Shown piece after piece: positions 8,178 through 15,621 of a stretch of DNA of 35,594 bases; positions within the stretch are counted from its first letter, which is position 1; every line of letters starts with the position of its first letter. The stretch lies in the NCBI GenBank assembly GCA_029259845.1, contig JAJDEI010000218.1:1-35594 (forward strand). The letters run 5' to 3'. Both the position numbers and the translations under genes were made by a program. The stretch comes from Planctomycetaceae bacterium (lineage in GTDB: Bacteria > Planctomycetota > Planctomycetia > Planctomycetales > Planctomycetaceae). A model generated the notes under the pieces. It saw only the letters and a program-made list of their open reading frames with translations. It was not told the origin of the DNA and did no database searches.

Positions 8178-9041
8178 ATGTCGCGGTGCCCAATCACTCT
8201 CCGAATGCGGTTGCCACTGGCCGCTGTGTGCAGCGTGGTTCTGGCCGGCGTTTTGCTGGGGGCCGAATCCGAGGAGCCGTCAACGCCGGCGTCACCCACT
8301 TTGGACGAATTGTTGCTGTTTCAACCGACCAAATACCCGCAGGGAGAATGGGAGCCGCAGATCCTGACGTACAAAGACGTGTGGTTTGAAGCGACGGACG
8401 AAGTTAAGCTGCACGGTTGGTACTGCCCCCATAACGATCCGGTGGCTGCCGTTCTGTACATTCACGGCACGGGCGGAAACCTGAGCGACCGGCGATTCCT
8501 GATTAAGTCGTTACAGACGGAACTGCGGCTGTCTGTGTTCATCTTCGACTATCGGGGCTATGGCCGGTCCGAGGGAGTGCCGAGCGTGAAAGGTGCTCTA
8601 CAGGACGCGACTGCCGCCCGCCGGGAACTGGCTCGGTTGGCGGACATCAGCACGGATGAGGTTGTCCTCATGGGCCGTTCGCTGGGCGGTGCCATTGCCA
8701 TTCAACTCGCCGCCGCCGCCGCCCCGCGCGGTTTGGTCGTCGAGAGCTCCTTCTCGTCGCTTAAGGAGATGGCCAACCTCCATTTTCCAAACCTCGCCTG
8801 GGTCGTGCCCGTCGACAAACTCAATTCGACCGCCACGATTAAGAAGTACCACGGTCCCTACCTGCAAAGCCACGGTGATGCCGACACGCTGATTCCGTTT
8901 CGCTCCGGGAAAAAACTGTTCGAGGCGGCCAACAAACCGAAGCGGTTCATCCGCATCCCCCGTGCCAATCACAACGACCCGCAGTCGCGCGACTACTATC
9001 AGGCGTTGAAGCGGTTTCTCCGCAGGTTGCCCCGGTCGTGA
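8178..9041 (+). CDS. exported alpha/beta hydrolase
   Basis: A 287-residue serine hydrolase. Residues 1-29 form a signal peptide or membrane anchor (RLPLAAVCSVVLAGVLLGA). The fold shows the oxyanion strand VLYIHGTGGNLSDR (93-105), the FDYRGYGRSEG loop (123-133), the nucleophile elbow GRSLGG with Ser168, an acid in HGDADTLIPF (Asp235 likely) and the catalytic His in RANHND (His265). It resembles the BEM46/ABHD13-type hydrolases ('serine aminopeptidase S33' group) with unknown substrate; it may cleave small esters or amides in the periplasm. The ATG at 8178 is placed by the signal peptide and by ggaggg starting 14 bases upstream. A tataat box and the inverted-repeat element at 8037-8133 lie upstream. 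Confidence 0.9.
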   Translation: MSRCPITLRMRLPLAAVCSVVLAGVLLGAESEEPSTPASPTLDELLLFQPTKYPQGEWEPQILTYKDVWFEATDEVKLHGWYCPHNDPVAAVLYIHGTGGNLSDRRFLIKSLQTELRLSVFIFDYRGYGRSEGVPSVKGALQDATAARRELARLADISTDEVVLMGRSLGGAIAIQLAAAAAPRGLVVESSFSSLKEMANLHFPNLAWVVPVDKLNSTATIKKYHGPYLQSHGDADTLIPFRSGKKLFEAANKPKRFIRIPRANHNDPQSRDYYQALKRFLRRLPRS

Positions 9042-9455
9042 TGGCTGCGTCGAAGTAATCGGGTGCGGGCGTGATGGGGAAGCGGGCTGAATGGGCAGGG
9101 CCGTGACGGATGCGCGAGGGAGGCTTTCCCGCCGCGCGAAACAGGGACCGCGGGCGCATGTTGCCGGGACACAGGATGAGTTACGACACGCCCGGCCGGC
9201 GACCGGCTGGTGGTTACGGACCACGCGATCTCAGCAAAAGGTTGATACGAAACAATTTCCAATTGACCGACACGACGGAAAGGGCTATAAGTCGCGCTAG
9301 TCGAAATGCGGCAAGTCTGATTTCCATCGGGCTGCAGACTCGGCGCAATCGTCGAATCGAAATTTCGGACATGTGTTCCGGCCCGGGTGCCGTCGGGACG
9401 AATGGCTACTCGAACAAGGCATTCCAGATCGTCCCAACTGAAGGAGCCAACGGAT
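9042..9455. other. upstream region of the histone-like gene
   Basis: 414 bp with a good sigma70-type promoter (9263-9291), giving a 5' leader of roughly 155 nt before the histone-like start. Open frames crossing the region have no domain signal and I do not call them. Confidence 0.5.
9263..9291 (+). promoter_or_regulatory. sigma70-type promoter for the histone-like gene
   Basis: TTGACC (9263-9268) and TATAAG (9286-9291) are separated by exactly 17 bp. Each hexamer is one base away from consensus. It is the best promoter I see on the + strand in this window and points at the histone H1-like gene. Confidence 0.6.
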
Positions 9456-9899
9456 ATGGCAGCCAGCACGACGAAAAAACGGACCGCGAAGAAGTCGGCC
9501 ACCACACGCCCAACCACTCGTAAGGCGTCGACCAAGTCGACCAAGTCTCGAACAGGAGCGGCGAAGAAGCCGTCCGCCAAAAAGACGACGGCCGGAAAAG
9601 CGGCCAAGAGCAGCACCAAGCGGGCAACCGCCACCAAGTCGACCAAGAAACGAGCGGGAACGGCGGCGAAGAAAACGACCGCCAAACGGACCACGGCGAA
9701 AAAAGCGACCAAGCGGGCAACCGCCAGCAAGTCGGCCAAAACACGGACAGGGACCGCGAAGGCGGGGGCCGCGAAGAAGTCGACCACTCGCAAGAGCACG
9801 GCGAAACGGACCACCAAGCGGGCAACCGCCGGCAAGTCGGCCAAATCGCGCACCGGTGCGACCCGATCGACCGCACGGCGGGCATCGGGTGGGAAGTAG
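9456..9899 (+). CDS. histone H1-like Lys/Ala/Thr-rich protein
   Basis: A 147-residue protein made almost wholly of Lys, Arg, Ala, Thr, Ser and Gly. It contains no Asp or Glu and no aromatic residue, so it is extremely basic and probably disordered. KKxTAKK / TKRATA units recur along it. It resembles the C-terminal tail of eukaryotic histone H1 and the bacterial Hc1/AlgP/PhaF-type tails, which bind and compact DNA non-specifically. The start at 9456 is supported by aaggag (9441-9446) nine bases upstream. It is convergent with pheA, from which a 13-bp stem at 9930-9960 separates it. At DNA level accaagcgggcaaccgcc occurs three times (from 9614, 9708 and 9813), suggesting growth by internal duplication. 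Confidence 0.85.
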   Translation: MAASTTKKRTAKKSATTRPTTRKASTKSTKSRTGAAKKPSAKKTTAGKAAKSSTKRATATKSTKKRAGTAAKKTTAKRTTAKKATKRATASKSAKTRTGTAKAGAAKKSTTRKSTAKRTTKRATAGKSAKSRTGATRSTARRASGGK

Positions 9900-9929
9900 T
9901 CCGGCGGCAGCGACAGTCCTCCGAATGAC

Positions 9930-9960
9930 GAACAGGCCGAGCGCAATGCTCGGCCTGTTC
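9930..9960. terminator. stem-loop terminator between convergent genes
   Basis: A perfect 13-bp stem, gaacaggccgagc (9930-9942) with gctcggcctgttc (9948-9960), and a gcaat loop, 31 bp after the histone-like stop. There is no clean T-tract on the + strand (gcattgtggg follows), so termination efficiency is uncertain. It could serve transcripts from both sides. Confidence 0.7.
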
Positions 9961-10104
9961 GCATTGTGGGGGGGAGGACGGGGAGGGGGCAGGTTGCCAG
10001 CCGCTTCGCTATCGGAACCGGCGGCAAATTCGAGATTGGCCCTGCTGCCCCGCGGAACCCCACGACCCAGCAGACGCCAGTCCGCTCACCCGCACGAGGC
10101 TCCG

Positions 10105-11346
10105 TCAATCCACGGGTTCGCTGCGGGGGTAGGAGCCGAGCACTTCGAGGCGGACCGCTTTCTTTTCCAGTCCCGCCAACGCCCGCTTGATCCGGGCGTC
10201 CCGCATATGTCCCTCAAAGTCCAGGAAGAACAGATAGCCAACCTCCGGTCCACGGAGCGGAAATGACTCGATCCAGGTCAAGTTGATTTTCGACTTCTTA
10301 AAACCGGCGAGTGCTTCGGACAGGGACCCCGGCTGATGTGAAATCTGCAACAGCAGAGCGGTCCGGTCCTTGCCGGTCGGTTTCGTTTCGCGGTCGCCGA
10401 TCACCGCGAAACGGGTGATGTTGTGGGAGTTGTCCTCGATCCGCTCTGCGAGGATGTCCAACCCGTATTCGACCGCCGCCTGGGCACTGGCAATCGCTCC
10501 TGCGCCCGGCTTGTCCCGTGCCAGCGTCGCCGCCGTCGAGGTGCTCGTCACTTCGTGCAAGTGCGCCATCGGCATATTGCGGGCGAGCCAGTCCCGGCAT
10601 TGGGAGAGCGCCTGCGGCTTGCTGTAAATCTCAACGACCTCACTCCGGGGCGACCGCGACATCAGGTTATGATGCACGCTCATTTGCACTTCCCCACAGA
10701 TGCGAATCGGCAGCCGGGTGAACATGTCCAGCGTGTCGACGATCCGGCCGTCCGTACTGTTTTCGATCGGAACAATCCCGTAATCGGAATGCCCCCGGTT
10801 CACTTCTTCAAACACGGCTGCGATCGTATTGACCGGAATCAAATCCGCGCTCTTGCCAAAGCGTTGAATGGCCGCCAGATGGGTGAAGCTGAACTTCGGC
10901 CCCAAATACGCCACGCGGACGGTCTTCACCCGGTTTCTCGCCGCGCTCAGGACCTCACGGTAAATGGAGCGGACAGCCGCCGTCGGCAACGGACCGGAAT
11001 TGGCCACGTCCAGACTGCTCCACAGTTCCGTCTCAATCGGTGCGTCGAACACACTCGAACCGTCAGTCGCTTGCTGCTGCAACTGCTTGACGGCCAAGTC
11101 GGTCCGTTCGTTGATCGCCTTGAGAATCTGTTTGTCGAGGGCCGCTGCCCGTTGCTCAAGCGTCAGCGACCTGGGGCGGCGGGCCGTCTTGGCGACGGGC
11201 TTTTTCCGCACCGTCGTCCGAGCGGCCTTCGCCTTCTTCGGCACCGGATTCTTGGTGGGGCGAGTCGCCTTTTTGACGGTTGTTTTGCGCGCGGCCTTCT
11301 TCGTGGGGCGTTTGCCGGCGTGTTTCGTCGATCGCTTTTTTGCCAT
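10105..11346 (-). CDS. pheA: prephenate dehydratase (P-protein) with histone-like N-terminal tail
   Basis: A 413-residue protein for phenylalanine synthesis. Residues 1-58 are a basic tail (16 Lys and 8 Arg, no Asp or Glu; starts [20 protein letters not shown]). Residues 62-137 align with the AroQ chorismate mutase domain. About 143-320 is prephenate dehydratase, starting VRVAYLGP, with [11 protein letters not shown], and the dehydratase signature ending NITRF (309-313). About 328-405 is the ACT domain. In the mutase domain several residues expected at the active site look replaced (E64, Q92 and I104 where R, K and R are usual), although E105 and R81 remain. The ACT 'ESRP' motif reads ESFP (360-363). 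The ATG at 11346 starts the tail directly; an in-frame start at 11391 lies further upstream. A good promoter is at 11514-11542. Confidence 0.93.
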   Translation of the reverse strand: MAKKRSTKHAGKRPTKKAARKTTVKKATRPTKNPVPKKAKAARTTVRKKPVAKTARRPRSLTLEQRAAALDKQILKAINERTDLAVKQLQQQATDGSSVFDAPIETELWSSLDVANSGPLPTAAVRSIYREVLSAARNRVKTVRVAYLGPKFSFTHLAAIQRFGKSADLIPVNTIAAVFEEVNRGHSDYGIVPIENSTDGRIVDTLDMFTRLPIRICGEVQMSVHHNLMSRSPRSEVVEIYSKPQALSQCRDWLARNMPMAHLHEVTSTSTAATLARDKPGAGAIASAQAAVEYGLDILAERIEDNSHNITRFAVIGDRETKPTGKDRTALLLQISHQPGSLSEALAGFKKSKINLTWIESFPLRGPEVGYLFFLDFEGHMRDARIKRALAGLEKKAVRLEVLGSYPRSEPVD

Positions 11347-11513
11347 CAGCGGCCTGCTCTCAGCTGCACGGTTCCCAACGACAGACGTCATCCTGACGTT
11401 CGAGCCTCCCCACCCCGCTTTTCCGCTCCCGACTCGCCCATCAGGCCGAAAAACGACGATCTCCGACCGGCTTTGCAGCGGTAACCCGAACCATCAGAAT
11501 GAGTTGGATCGCT

Positions 11514-11542
11514 GTTGTACAAACGCCCCCTCGGACTGTCAA
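11514..11542 (-). promoter_or_regulatory. sigma70-type promoter for pheA
   Basis: Read on the minus strand: TTGACA (11542-11537), 17 bp, then TACAAC (11519-11514), 4 of 6 in the -10 consensus. The start of transcription would fall near 11507, giving a leader of about 160 nt. I looked for a Phe-rich leader peptide or an attenuator in that leader and saw none. Confidence 0.55.
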
Positions 11543-11569
11543 GCGGCCCGGGGCTCGGAAGAGCCGGTC

Positions 11570-11598
11570 TTGACACGGTGGCGTCCGCGCGGCAGAAC
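11570..11598 (+). promoter_or_regulatory. possible promoter for the membrane/zinc-ribbon pair
   Basis: TTGACA (11570-11575), 17 bp, CAGAAC (11593-11598). The -35 is perfect, the -10 matches only 3 of 6. It lies back-to-back with the pheA promoter and 42 bp before the start at 11641. Confidence 0.35.
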
Positions 11599-11640
11599 AG
11601 GGACTGACATCGGCCATCATCGTGGTAAAGGAGTGGACAC

Positions 11641-11934
11641 GTGTGGGAGTTGAGACGAGCCGTTCTCGGTGCGGTGATTGGCAGCGGTGCGCTGCTGGCC
11701 GTGTCGGGTTTATCCGGCGGGCTGGGGGCGGCTTTGCATCATTTGGGGGATGAGGTTGGAGCGAGAGCAGCGCTGGGAGTCGCCGGTGTGGCGGCGGCGA
11801 GTTTCGTCCTGTTGCACATTCTGCTCGTTACGCTCTTGGCGCTCGCGTTTCTACAGAGGAACATGGAAGGAAGACCGGACACGAAAACAGCCTCTGGGCC
11901 TTTAGGTTGGTTGTCGAGCTGTCATGCCAATTAA
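11641..11934 (+). CDS. small two-span membrane protein
   Basis: A 97-residue protein with two hydrophobic segments, about 7-32 (AVLGAVIGSGALLAVSGLSG) and 43-71 (ending ILLVTLLALAFL), joined by a short loop, and a polar tail. I do not recognise a family. The GTG start at 11641 is well supported by aaaggag seven bases upstream. Its last 11 bases overlap the start of the zinc-ribbon gene in another frame, so the two are likely co-translated and may function together at the membrane. Confidence 0.75.
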   Translation: MWELRRAVLGAVIGSGALLAVSGLSGGLGAALHHLGDEVGARAALGVAGVAAASFVLLHILLVTLLALAFLQRNMEGRPDTKTASGPLGWLSSCHAN

Positions 11935-13081
11935 ATTCCGCTGCCGTCACTGCCGCCAATTTCTGGGAATCTCGCGAACCCGGGCGGGAGAGATCACAGA
12001 CTGTCCCATGTGCGGCAAATCAATCCGGGTTCCCAACCTGGACGGAAGGATCAAACCGATCCCCTCGCCGGAGTTGGACCTGGACGACTCCCAACTGGTC
12101 GAGGCCCTTGGCGAACTGGCGGACATCGGCACGAGTCCCTCCCCGGCCGAGGTGACGTCTCCCCCACAGGTCGCCGAGACCCGTGATGCAACGGTGATCG
12201 TGCCGGCGGCGGAACCGGTCGTGCCTCTCGAAGCGGTCCCTCCACAAGCGGTCCCCCCCCAAGCGGTCGTCGTTGCCGCCCCTCATGACGCGGACACGAT
12301 CATCCAGTCGGGAGCGGATGACGGCACAGTCATCGACGGCGAGGATCCGCTGCGAGCCTTGGCCGCGGAATCGCCCCGCAGGCTTCTTGCGGAAACAAGG
12401 CCAAGGCGGTCTGCAAACAACCAATCCGCCTGGATCATGGGCATGGCGGGCGCGGTTTTCATCGGCTTGCTGGCGGCCATTTGGTTCCGGGGAGGGAATG
12501 ACACGCAACCGCCTGCGTTAGAAGCCGCAGCCGACAAGCCGTCCCCGCCCGCCGATTCGAACGGGGATCTCATTGCCGCAGTCGGTCCCGCCGACGGTGC
12601 AACCGCTGCCGCAACGTCGACGGCGGAGGCATCATCAGCCGCCGTGGCCGGGCAGGTGACCTACGTTTCCGACGGCGGGGAGACATTGCCGGACAGCGGA
12701 GCACGGATTCTGCTGCTGCCCAAGTCGAAACCGGGAACCGTGAAGCTGGACGTCGCCGGTTGTCTTGCGGGTGCCGAGCCGGTCGACGCGGATGTGGCCC
12801 GTGCTGCCATGCGCGCCTTGGGAGGCGACGTTGCCATGGCGGGAGAGGATGGCCGTTATCAGCTCAGCGTCCCAGCGGCAGGCGACTATCACTTGCTGGT
12901 GATCTCCCGTCATCGTGCGGCAGATTCGGCAAGCCCGGTCGGTCCGTCACTTCAGACGACACTGTCGGCCTACTTTTTCCGACCGGCGTCTCTCTTGGGA
13001 AGTCTCTCCTTTCGTTTTGAAGAATTGCACTCCAGCGGACAAGGGGCGTCGCGGCGTGATTTCAAGTTCGCCGGCGAGTAA
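11924..13081 (+). CDS. zinc-ribbon membrane protein with exported C-terminal domain
   Basis: A 385-residue protein. A zinc ribbon sits at the extreme N-terminus (Cys7, Cys10, Cys27, Cys30; KFRCRHCRQFLGISRTRAGE), a form I recognise as typical of planctomycete proteins. It is followed by an acidic, Pro/Ala/Val-rich linker (about 41-165, including a PPQAV duplication), a single membrane span at 169-188 (AWIMGMAGAVFIGLLAAIWF), another linker, and a 215-385 region (GQVTYVSDGGETLPDSGARI, then GRYQLSVPAAGDYHLLVIS) resembling a carboxypeptidase-regulatory-like beta domain. The topology suggests a cytoplasmic zinc ribbon sensing or docking to something and a periplasmic domain; the role is unknown. 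The start overlaps the upstream gene by 11 bp. Confidence 0.85.
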   Translation: MPIKFRCRHCRQFLGISRTRAGEITDCPMCGKSIRVPNLDGRIKPIPSPELDLDDSQLVEALGELADIGTSPSPAEVTSPPQVAETRDATVIVPAAEPVVPLEAVPPQAVPPQAVVVAAPHDADTIIQSGADDGTVIDGEDPLRALAAESPRRLLAETRPRRSANNQSAWIMGMAGAVFIGLLAAIWFRGGNDTQPPALEAAADKPSPPADSNGDLIAAVGPADGATAAATSTAEASSAAVAGQVTYVSDGGETLPDSGARILLLPKSKPGTVKLDVAGCLAGAEPVDADVARAAMRALGGDVAMAGEDGRYQLSVPAAGDYHLLVISRHRAADSASPVGPSLQTTLSAYFFRPASLLGSLSFRFEELHSSGQGASRRDFKFAGE

Positions 13082-13085
13082 GCAA

Positions 13086-13117
13086 GTTTGCTAGTGAGTC
13101 TGTTTGCTGGTGAGTAA
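13086..13117. repeat. imperfect 16-bp tandem repeat
   Basis: gtttgctagtgagtct (13086-13101) is followed directly by gtttgctggtgagtaa (13102-13117), 13 of 16 identical. It lies five bases after the zinc-ribbon stop codon. Confidence 0.65.
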
Positions 13118-13203
13118 GACCGAGAGTCGCGGGGAGTGGCGGCGTTTTTCCGTGACCGGGGGAGCGTTGACCGTGATCGCCGCGTCGGTGCCGCCGTGCG
13201 AAT

Positions 13204-13390
13204 CAGACCCGGAGCGTGAGCAACGGGACATGTGAGCAACGGGACATGTGAGCGACAGCAAGCGTGACCGACGGTGGGTGCGGGACCCCCGACTCCGACG
13301 CTGACAGGTGGGCGCGGTGCGTTCCGAGGCCCCATTCGTCCTTGGGAAGTGCTTCCGGCACCGCCCCGGCGCTAACGCTTCGGGCTCTGA
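13204..13390. repeat. imperfect REP-like palindrome pair
   Basis: The segment 13204-13229 (agacccggagcgtgagcaac in its core) and the segment 13364-13390 (gcgctaacgcttcgggctct in its core) are inverted relatives of the arms of the palindrome at 166-231. The left arm has grown by exact tandem duplication of gtgagcaacgggacat (13216-13231 and 13232-13247). Confidence 0.55.
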
Positions 13391-13485
13391 TGGTCGTGGG
13401 ATCCGATTCCGCCGTCACTCGGCCACTCCGACACTCGTCACGACGATCCCGTCCGGACCACCACCAGCTGGCACATGTCCCCCGC

Positions 13486-13514
13486 TTGTTGAGTTCCGGT
13501 TCTCAAAATAGACT
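13486..13514 (+). promoter_or_regulatory. weak candidate promoter for zwf
   Basis: TTGTTG (13486-13491), 17 bp, TAGACT (13509-13514), each 4 of 6 to consensus, 44 bp upstream of the zwf start. The right spacing and position support it; the sequence match is modest. Confidence 0.3.
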
Positions 13515-13558
13515 CTCGCAGTGCGGAACCGTCCCCCTGTCTCCCTTGCGAGCGTCCC

Positions 13559-15133
13559 ATGTCCCCTGTTCATGCCCCCCAGCACGCCCCCGCAGAAGGC
13601 TCCGCATTGGAGGATGTGACGCTGCTCATTTTCGGCGCGTCGGGCGACTTGACGGCACGCAAGCTGATTCCCGCGTTGTTTCAGTTGTGGAACAAAGGGT
13701 TTCTTTCCGACCGGGCGGCCATCATTGGGGTTGCGCGGCGGGAGAAAACGGACGAGGAGTTCCGCGCGGAGATGCGTGCTGCCGCCATTGAGGACCAGGA
13801 GGGCGACGGTGCCGCCCGTTGGGAGCGGTTCGCCCAATTGTTGTTCTACCGCCGGGCCGATCTGTCGGATCACGAGCAGATTGAGCGGCTCAAAGAGTCG
13901 GTCGAGGGAATCGAGACGCAGCGAAACCGATCGGGATCGCGCGTCGTCTACCTCGCCACCGCGCCGGATCTCTTCCAGCCGTCGGTCGAGGCGCTCGACG
14001 CGGCGGGCATGATCCCACGCGGGCCGGAGAAGGAACGGTTGCGGGTCGTTTTCGAAAAACCCTTCGGCCACGATCTGGAGTCGGCCCGCGCGTTGACAGA
14101 GTCGCTCAGCCGGTTGCTCAGCGAGCAACAGATTTACCGGATTGACCATTACCTCGGAAAGGAAACGGTTCAGAACATCCTGCTGTTTCGCTTCGGCAAT
14201 GCCATTTTTGAGCCGTTGTTCAACCGCACGCACGTGGACCACGTCCAGATCACCGTGGCCGAATCGCAGGGCATGGAGCGCGGGCGGGGTGCCTACTATG
14301 ACCGGTCCGGTGCTTTGCGGGACGTGCTGCAGAATCACGTGTTGCAGCTCCTCTGCCTGGTGGCCATGGAGCCGCCCGCGCTGTTTCAGGGGGACTACAT
14401 TCGTGACGAAAAGCTGAAGGTCCTGCAGGCACTCCGTCCCGGCGGATCCGGCGGGGCGATCGACAACTGGGCGGTCGCCGGGCAGTATGCGACCGGGGAA
14501 GTCAACGGCGAGCGGGCCGTCGCTTATGTCGAGGAGGACCGCGTTCCCGCCGGTTCTCGCCGCGAAACATTCGTCGCGATGGAAGTGCAGATCGACAACT
14601 GGCGCTGGGCGGGCGTGCCGTTTTATTTGCGGACCGGAAAACGCCTCCCACACCGCGTGACAGAGATCGCGATCCAATTCAAACGCCCGCCGCTCAATCT
14701 GTTTACAACGGTCGAATGCGAAGGGGACCTCTGTCAGATGGTCGAGACCCGGCCGAATACGCTTGTTTTTCGTATTCAACCGCAGGAGGCAATCTCACTG
14801 GCGATTTCCACGAAGCGGCCCGGCATGCAGTACCAGGTTCATCCGGTCGAGATGGACTTCGAGTACCACGACACCTTTGCTGTTGAACTGCCGGAGGCGT
14901 ATGAGCGTCTGCTGCTCGATGTCATGCGAGGCGATTCGACGCTGTTTACCCGTAGCGACGAACTGGAAGCCGCCTGGCAATTCGTCACGCCCGTGCTCGA
15001 AGCCTGGGAGAATGGCGATGAGCCTCCGGAACTGTACGCTTCGGGAACCTGGGGCCCCCGGGCCTCCGAGCAACTGCTTCGTGGTAACGGCCGCTCCTGG
15101 CGTCGCCCCACGACGGAAACCGAGCCGTCGTAA
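13559..15133 (+). CDS. zwf: glucose-6-phosphate 1-dehydrogenase
   Basis: A 524-residue enzyme catalysing NAD(P)+-dependent oxidation of glucose 6-phosphate to 6-phosphogluconolactone, the first step of the oxidative pentose phosphate pathway, in the cytoplasm. The dinucleotide motif GASGDLTARK is at 26-35, EKPFGHDL at 166-173 and the active-site signature RIDHYLGKE at 194-202. The C-terminal substrate domain continues to FELPEAYERLLLDVMRGD-like sequence (FAVELPEAYERLLLDVMRGD here). Length is normal for the family. The ATG at 13559 has no strong ribosome site (gcgag ten bases upstream), but the dinucleotide fold begins soon after. It appears monocistronic; transaldolase of the non-oxidative branch is encoded about 8 kb away on the other strand. 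Confidence 0.97.
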   Translation: MSPVHAPQHAPAEGSALEDVTLLIFGASGDLTARKLIPALFQLWNKGFLSDRAAIIGVARREKTDEEFRAEMRAAAIEDQEGDGAARWERFAQLLFYRRADLSDHEQIERLKESVEGIETQRNRSGSRVVYLATAPDLFQPSVEALDAAGMIPRGPEKERLRVVFEKPFGHDLESARALTESLSRLLSEQQIYRIDHYLGKETVQNILLFRFGNAIFEPLFNRTHVDHVQITVAESQGMERGRGAYYDRSGALRDVLQNHVLQLLCLVAMEPPALFQGDYIRDEKLKVLQALRPGGSGGAIDNWAVAGQYATGEVNGERAVAYVEEDRVPAGSRRETFVAMEVQIDNWRWAGVPFYLRTGKRLPHRVTEIAIQFKRPPLNLFTTVECEGDLCQMVETRPNTLVFRIQPQEAISLAISTKRPGMQYQVHPVEMDFEYHDTFAVELPEAYERLLLDVMRGDSTLFTRSDELEAAWQFVTPVLEAWENGDEPPELYASGTWGPRASEQLLRGNGRSWRRPTTETEPS

Positions 15134-15246
15134 TTGCTGCGTCGCACGAGTGGCGTCGGACGGGCAGTGTGGTCTTGAGAAATCACCGTCGGGGTTTGCA
15201 GGTCGTGCTGACATTTGACGGCCCGTTTTCAGGGGAACTCAGGGGA

Positions 15247-15269
15247 GCACCGGTTGTCCCAACCGGTGC
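15247..15269. repeat. 10-bp hairpin downstream of zwf
   Basis: gcaccggttg (15247-15256), loop tcc, caaccggtgc (15260-15269). It lies 113 bp after the zwf stop. No T-tract follows, so it is more likely an extragenic palindrome than an intrinsic terminator. Confidence 0.65.
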
Positions 15270-15335
15270 CGCGCAGCAGCGGGAAGCGTATCCTTCACCG
15301 GACGATTCACGCAAAGGCTTCTTGCCGCGGGGCGA

Positions 15336-15356
15336 CACGGGTTGAGGCAACCCGTG
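15336..15356. repeat. 8-bp hairpin (cacgggtt/aacccgtg)
   Basis: cacgggtt (15336-15343), loop gaggc, aacccgtg (15349-15356). It has the same general design as the hairpin 67 bp upstream and is probably part of one compound repeat. Confidence 0.6.
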
Positions 15357-15499
15357 CTATCCTTGTTGAATGTCAACACCACCTCATGATGATGCCGCGT
15401 CAACAAGCTGAAGCTTGAATTCCAGAGCCCCCATCAATCCCTGCCGGGCCGCGTCCGGGCCGCTTGGCGAGGATGGCCGGCGCAAGACGGCCTCCGCCG

Positions 15500-15540
15500 A
15501 AACGCAAAACACCCGGCCTCTCCAACAGAGACCGGGTGTC
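15500..15540 (-). terminator. intrinsic terminator of the Cys-rich gene
   Basis: Read on the minus strand: acacccggtctct, loop gttgg, agaggccgggtgt, then ttttgcgttt. The 13-bp stem has one U-G wobble and a T-rich tail, as expected for a Rho-independent terminator. It lies 82 bp beyond the stop of the Cys-rich gene. Confidence 0.75.
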
Positions 15541-15621
15541 TGTTTCCTGTCGCCATGCCGCGGGTGGGTCGCCTGCCAATGGGCCTGACAACTCACCCAA
15601 GCCAGCAACGGCTCAGTCGCC

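Larger units (their letters stand above)
13082..13558. other. intergenic region rich in short repeats
   Basis: 477 bp between the zinc-ribbon gene and zwf. It contains 16-bp-period repeats (13086-13117 and 13216-13247), an imperfect palindrome (13204-13390) and a possible zwf promoter (13486-13514). No gene is supported. Confidence 0.5.
15134..15621. other. zwf 3' region with hairpins
   Basis: 488 bp between zwf and the Cys-rich gene (convergent). It holds two short perfect hairpins (15247-15269 and 15336-15356) and the terminator of the Cys-rich gene (15500-15540). No gene is supported. Confidence 0.55.

Noticed and set aside
8999-10108. A 369-codon minus-strand frame over the histone-like gene, rich in Val/Ala/Phe
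   Set aside because: It is the antisense of Lys/Arg/Ala/Thr repeats, which gives an artificial hydrophobic protein.
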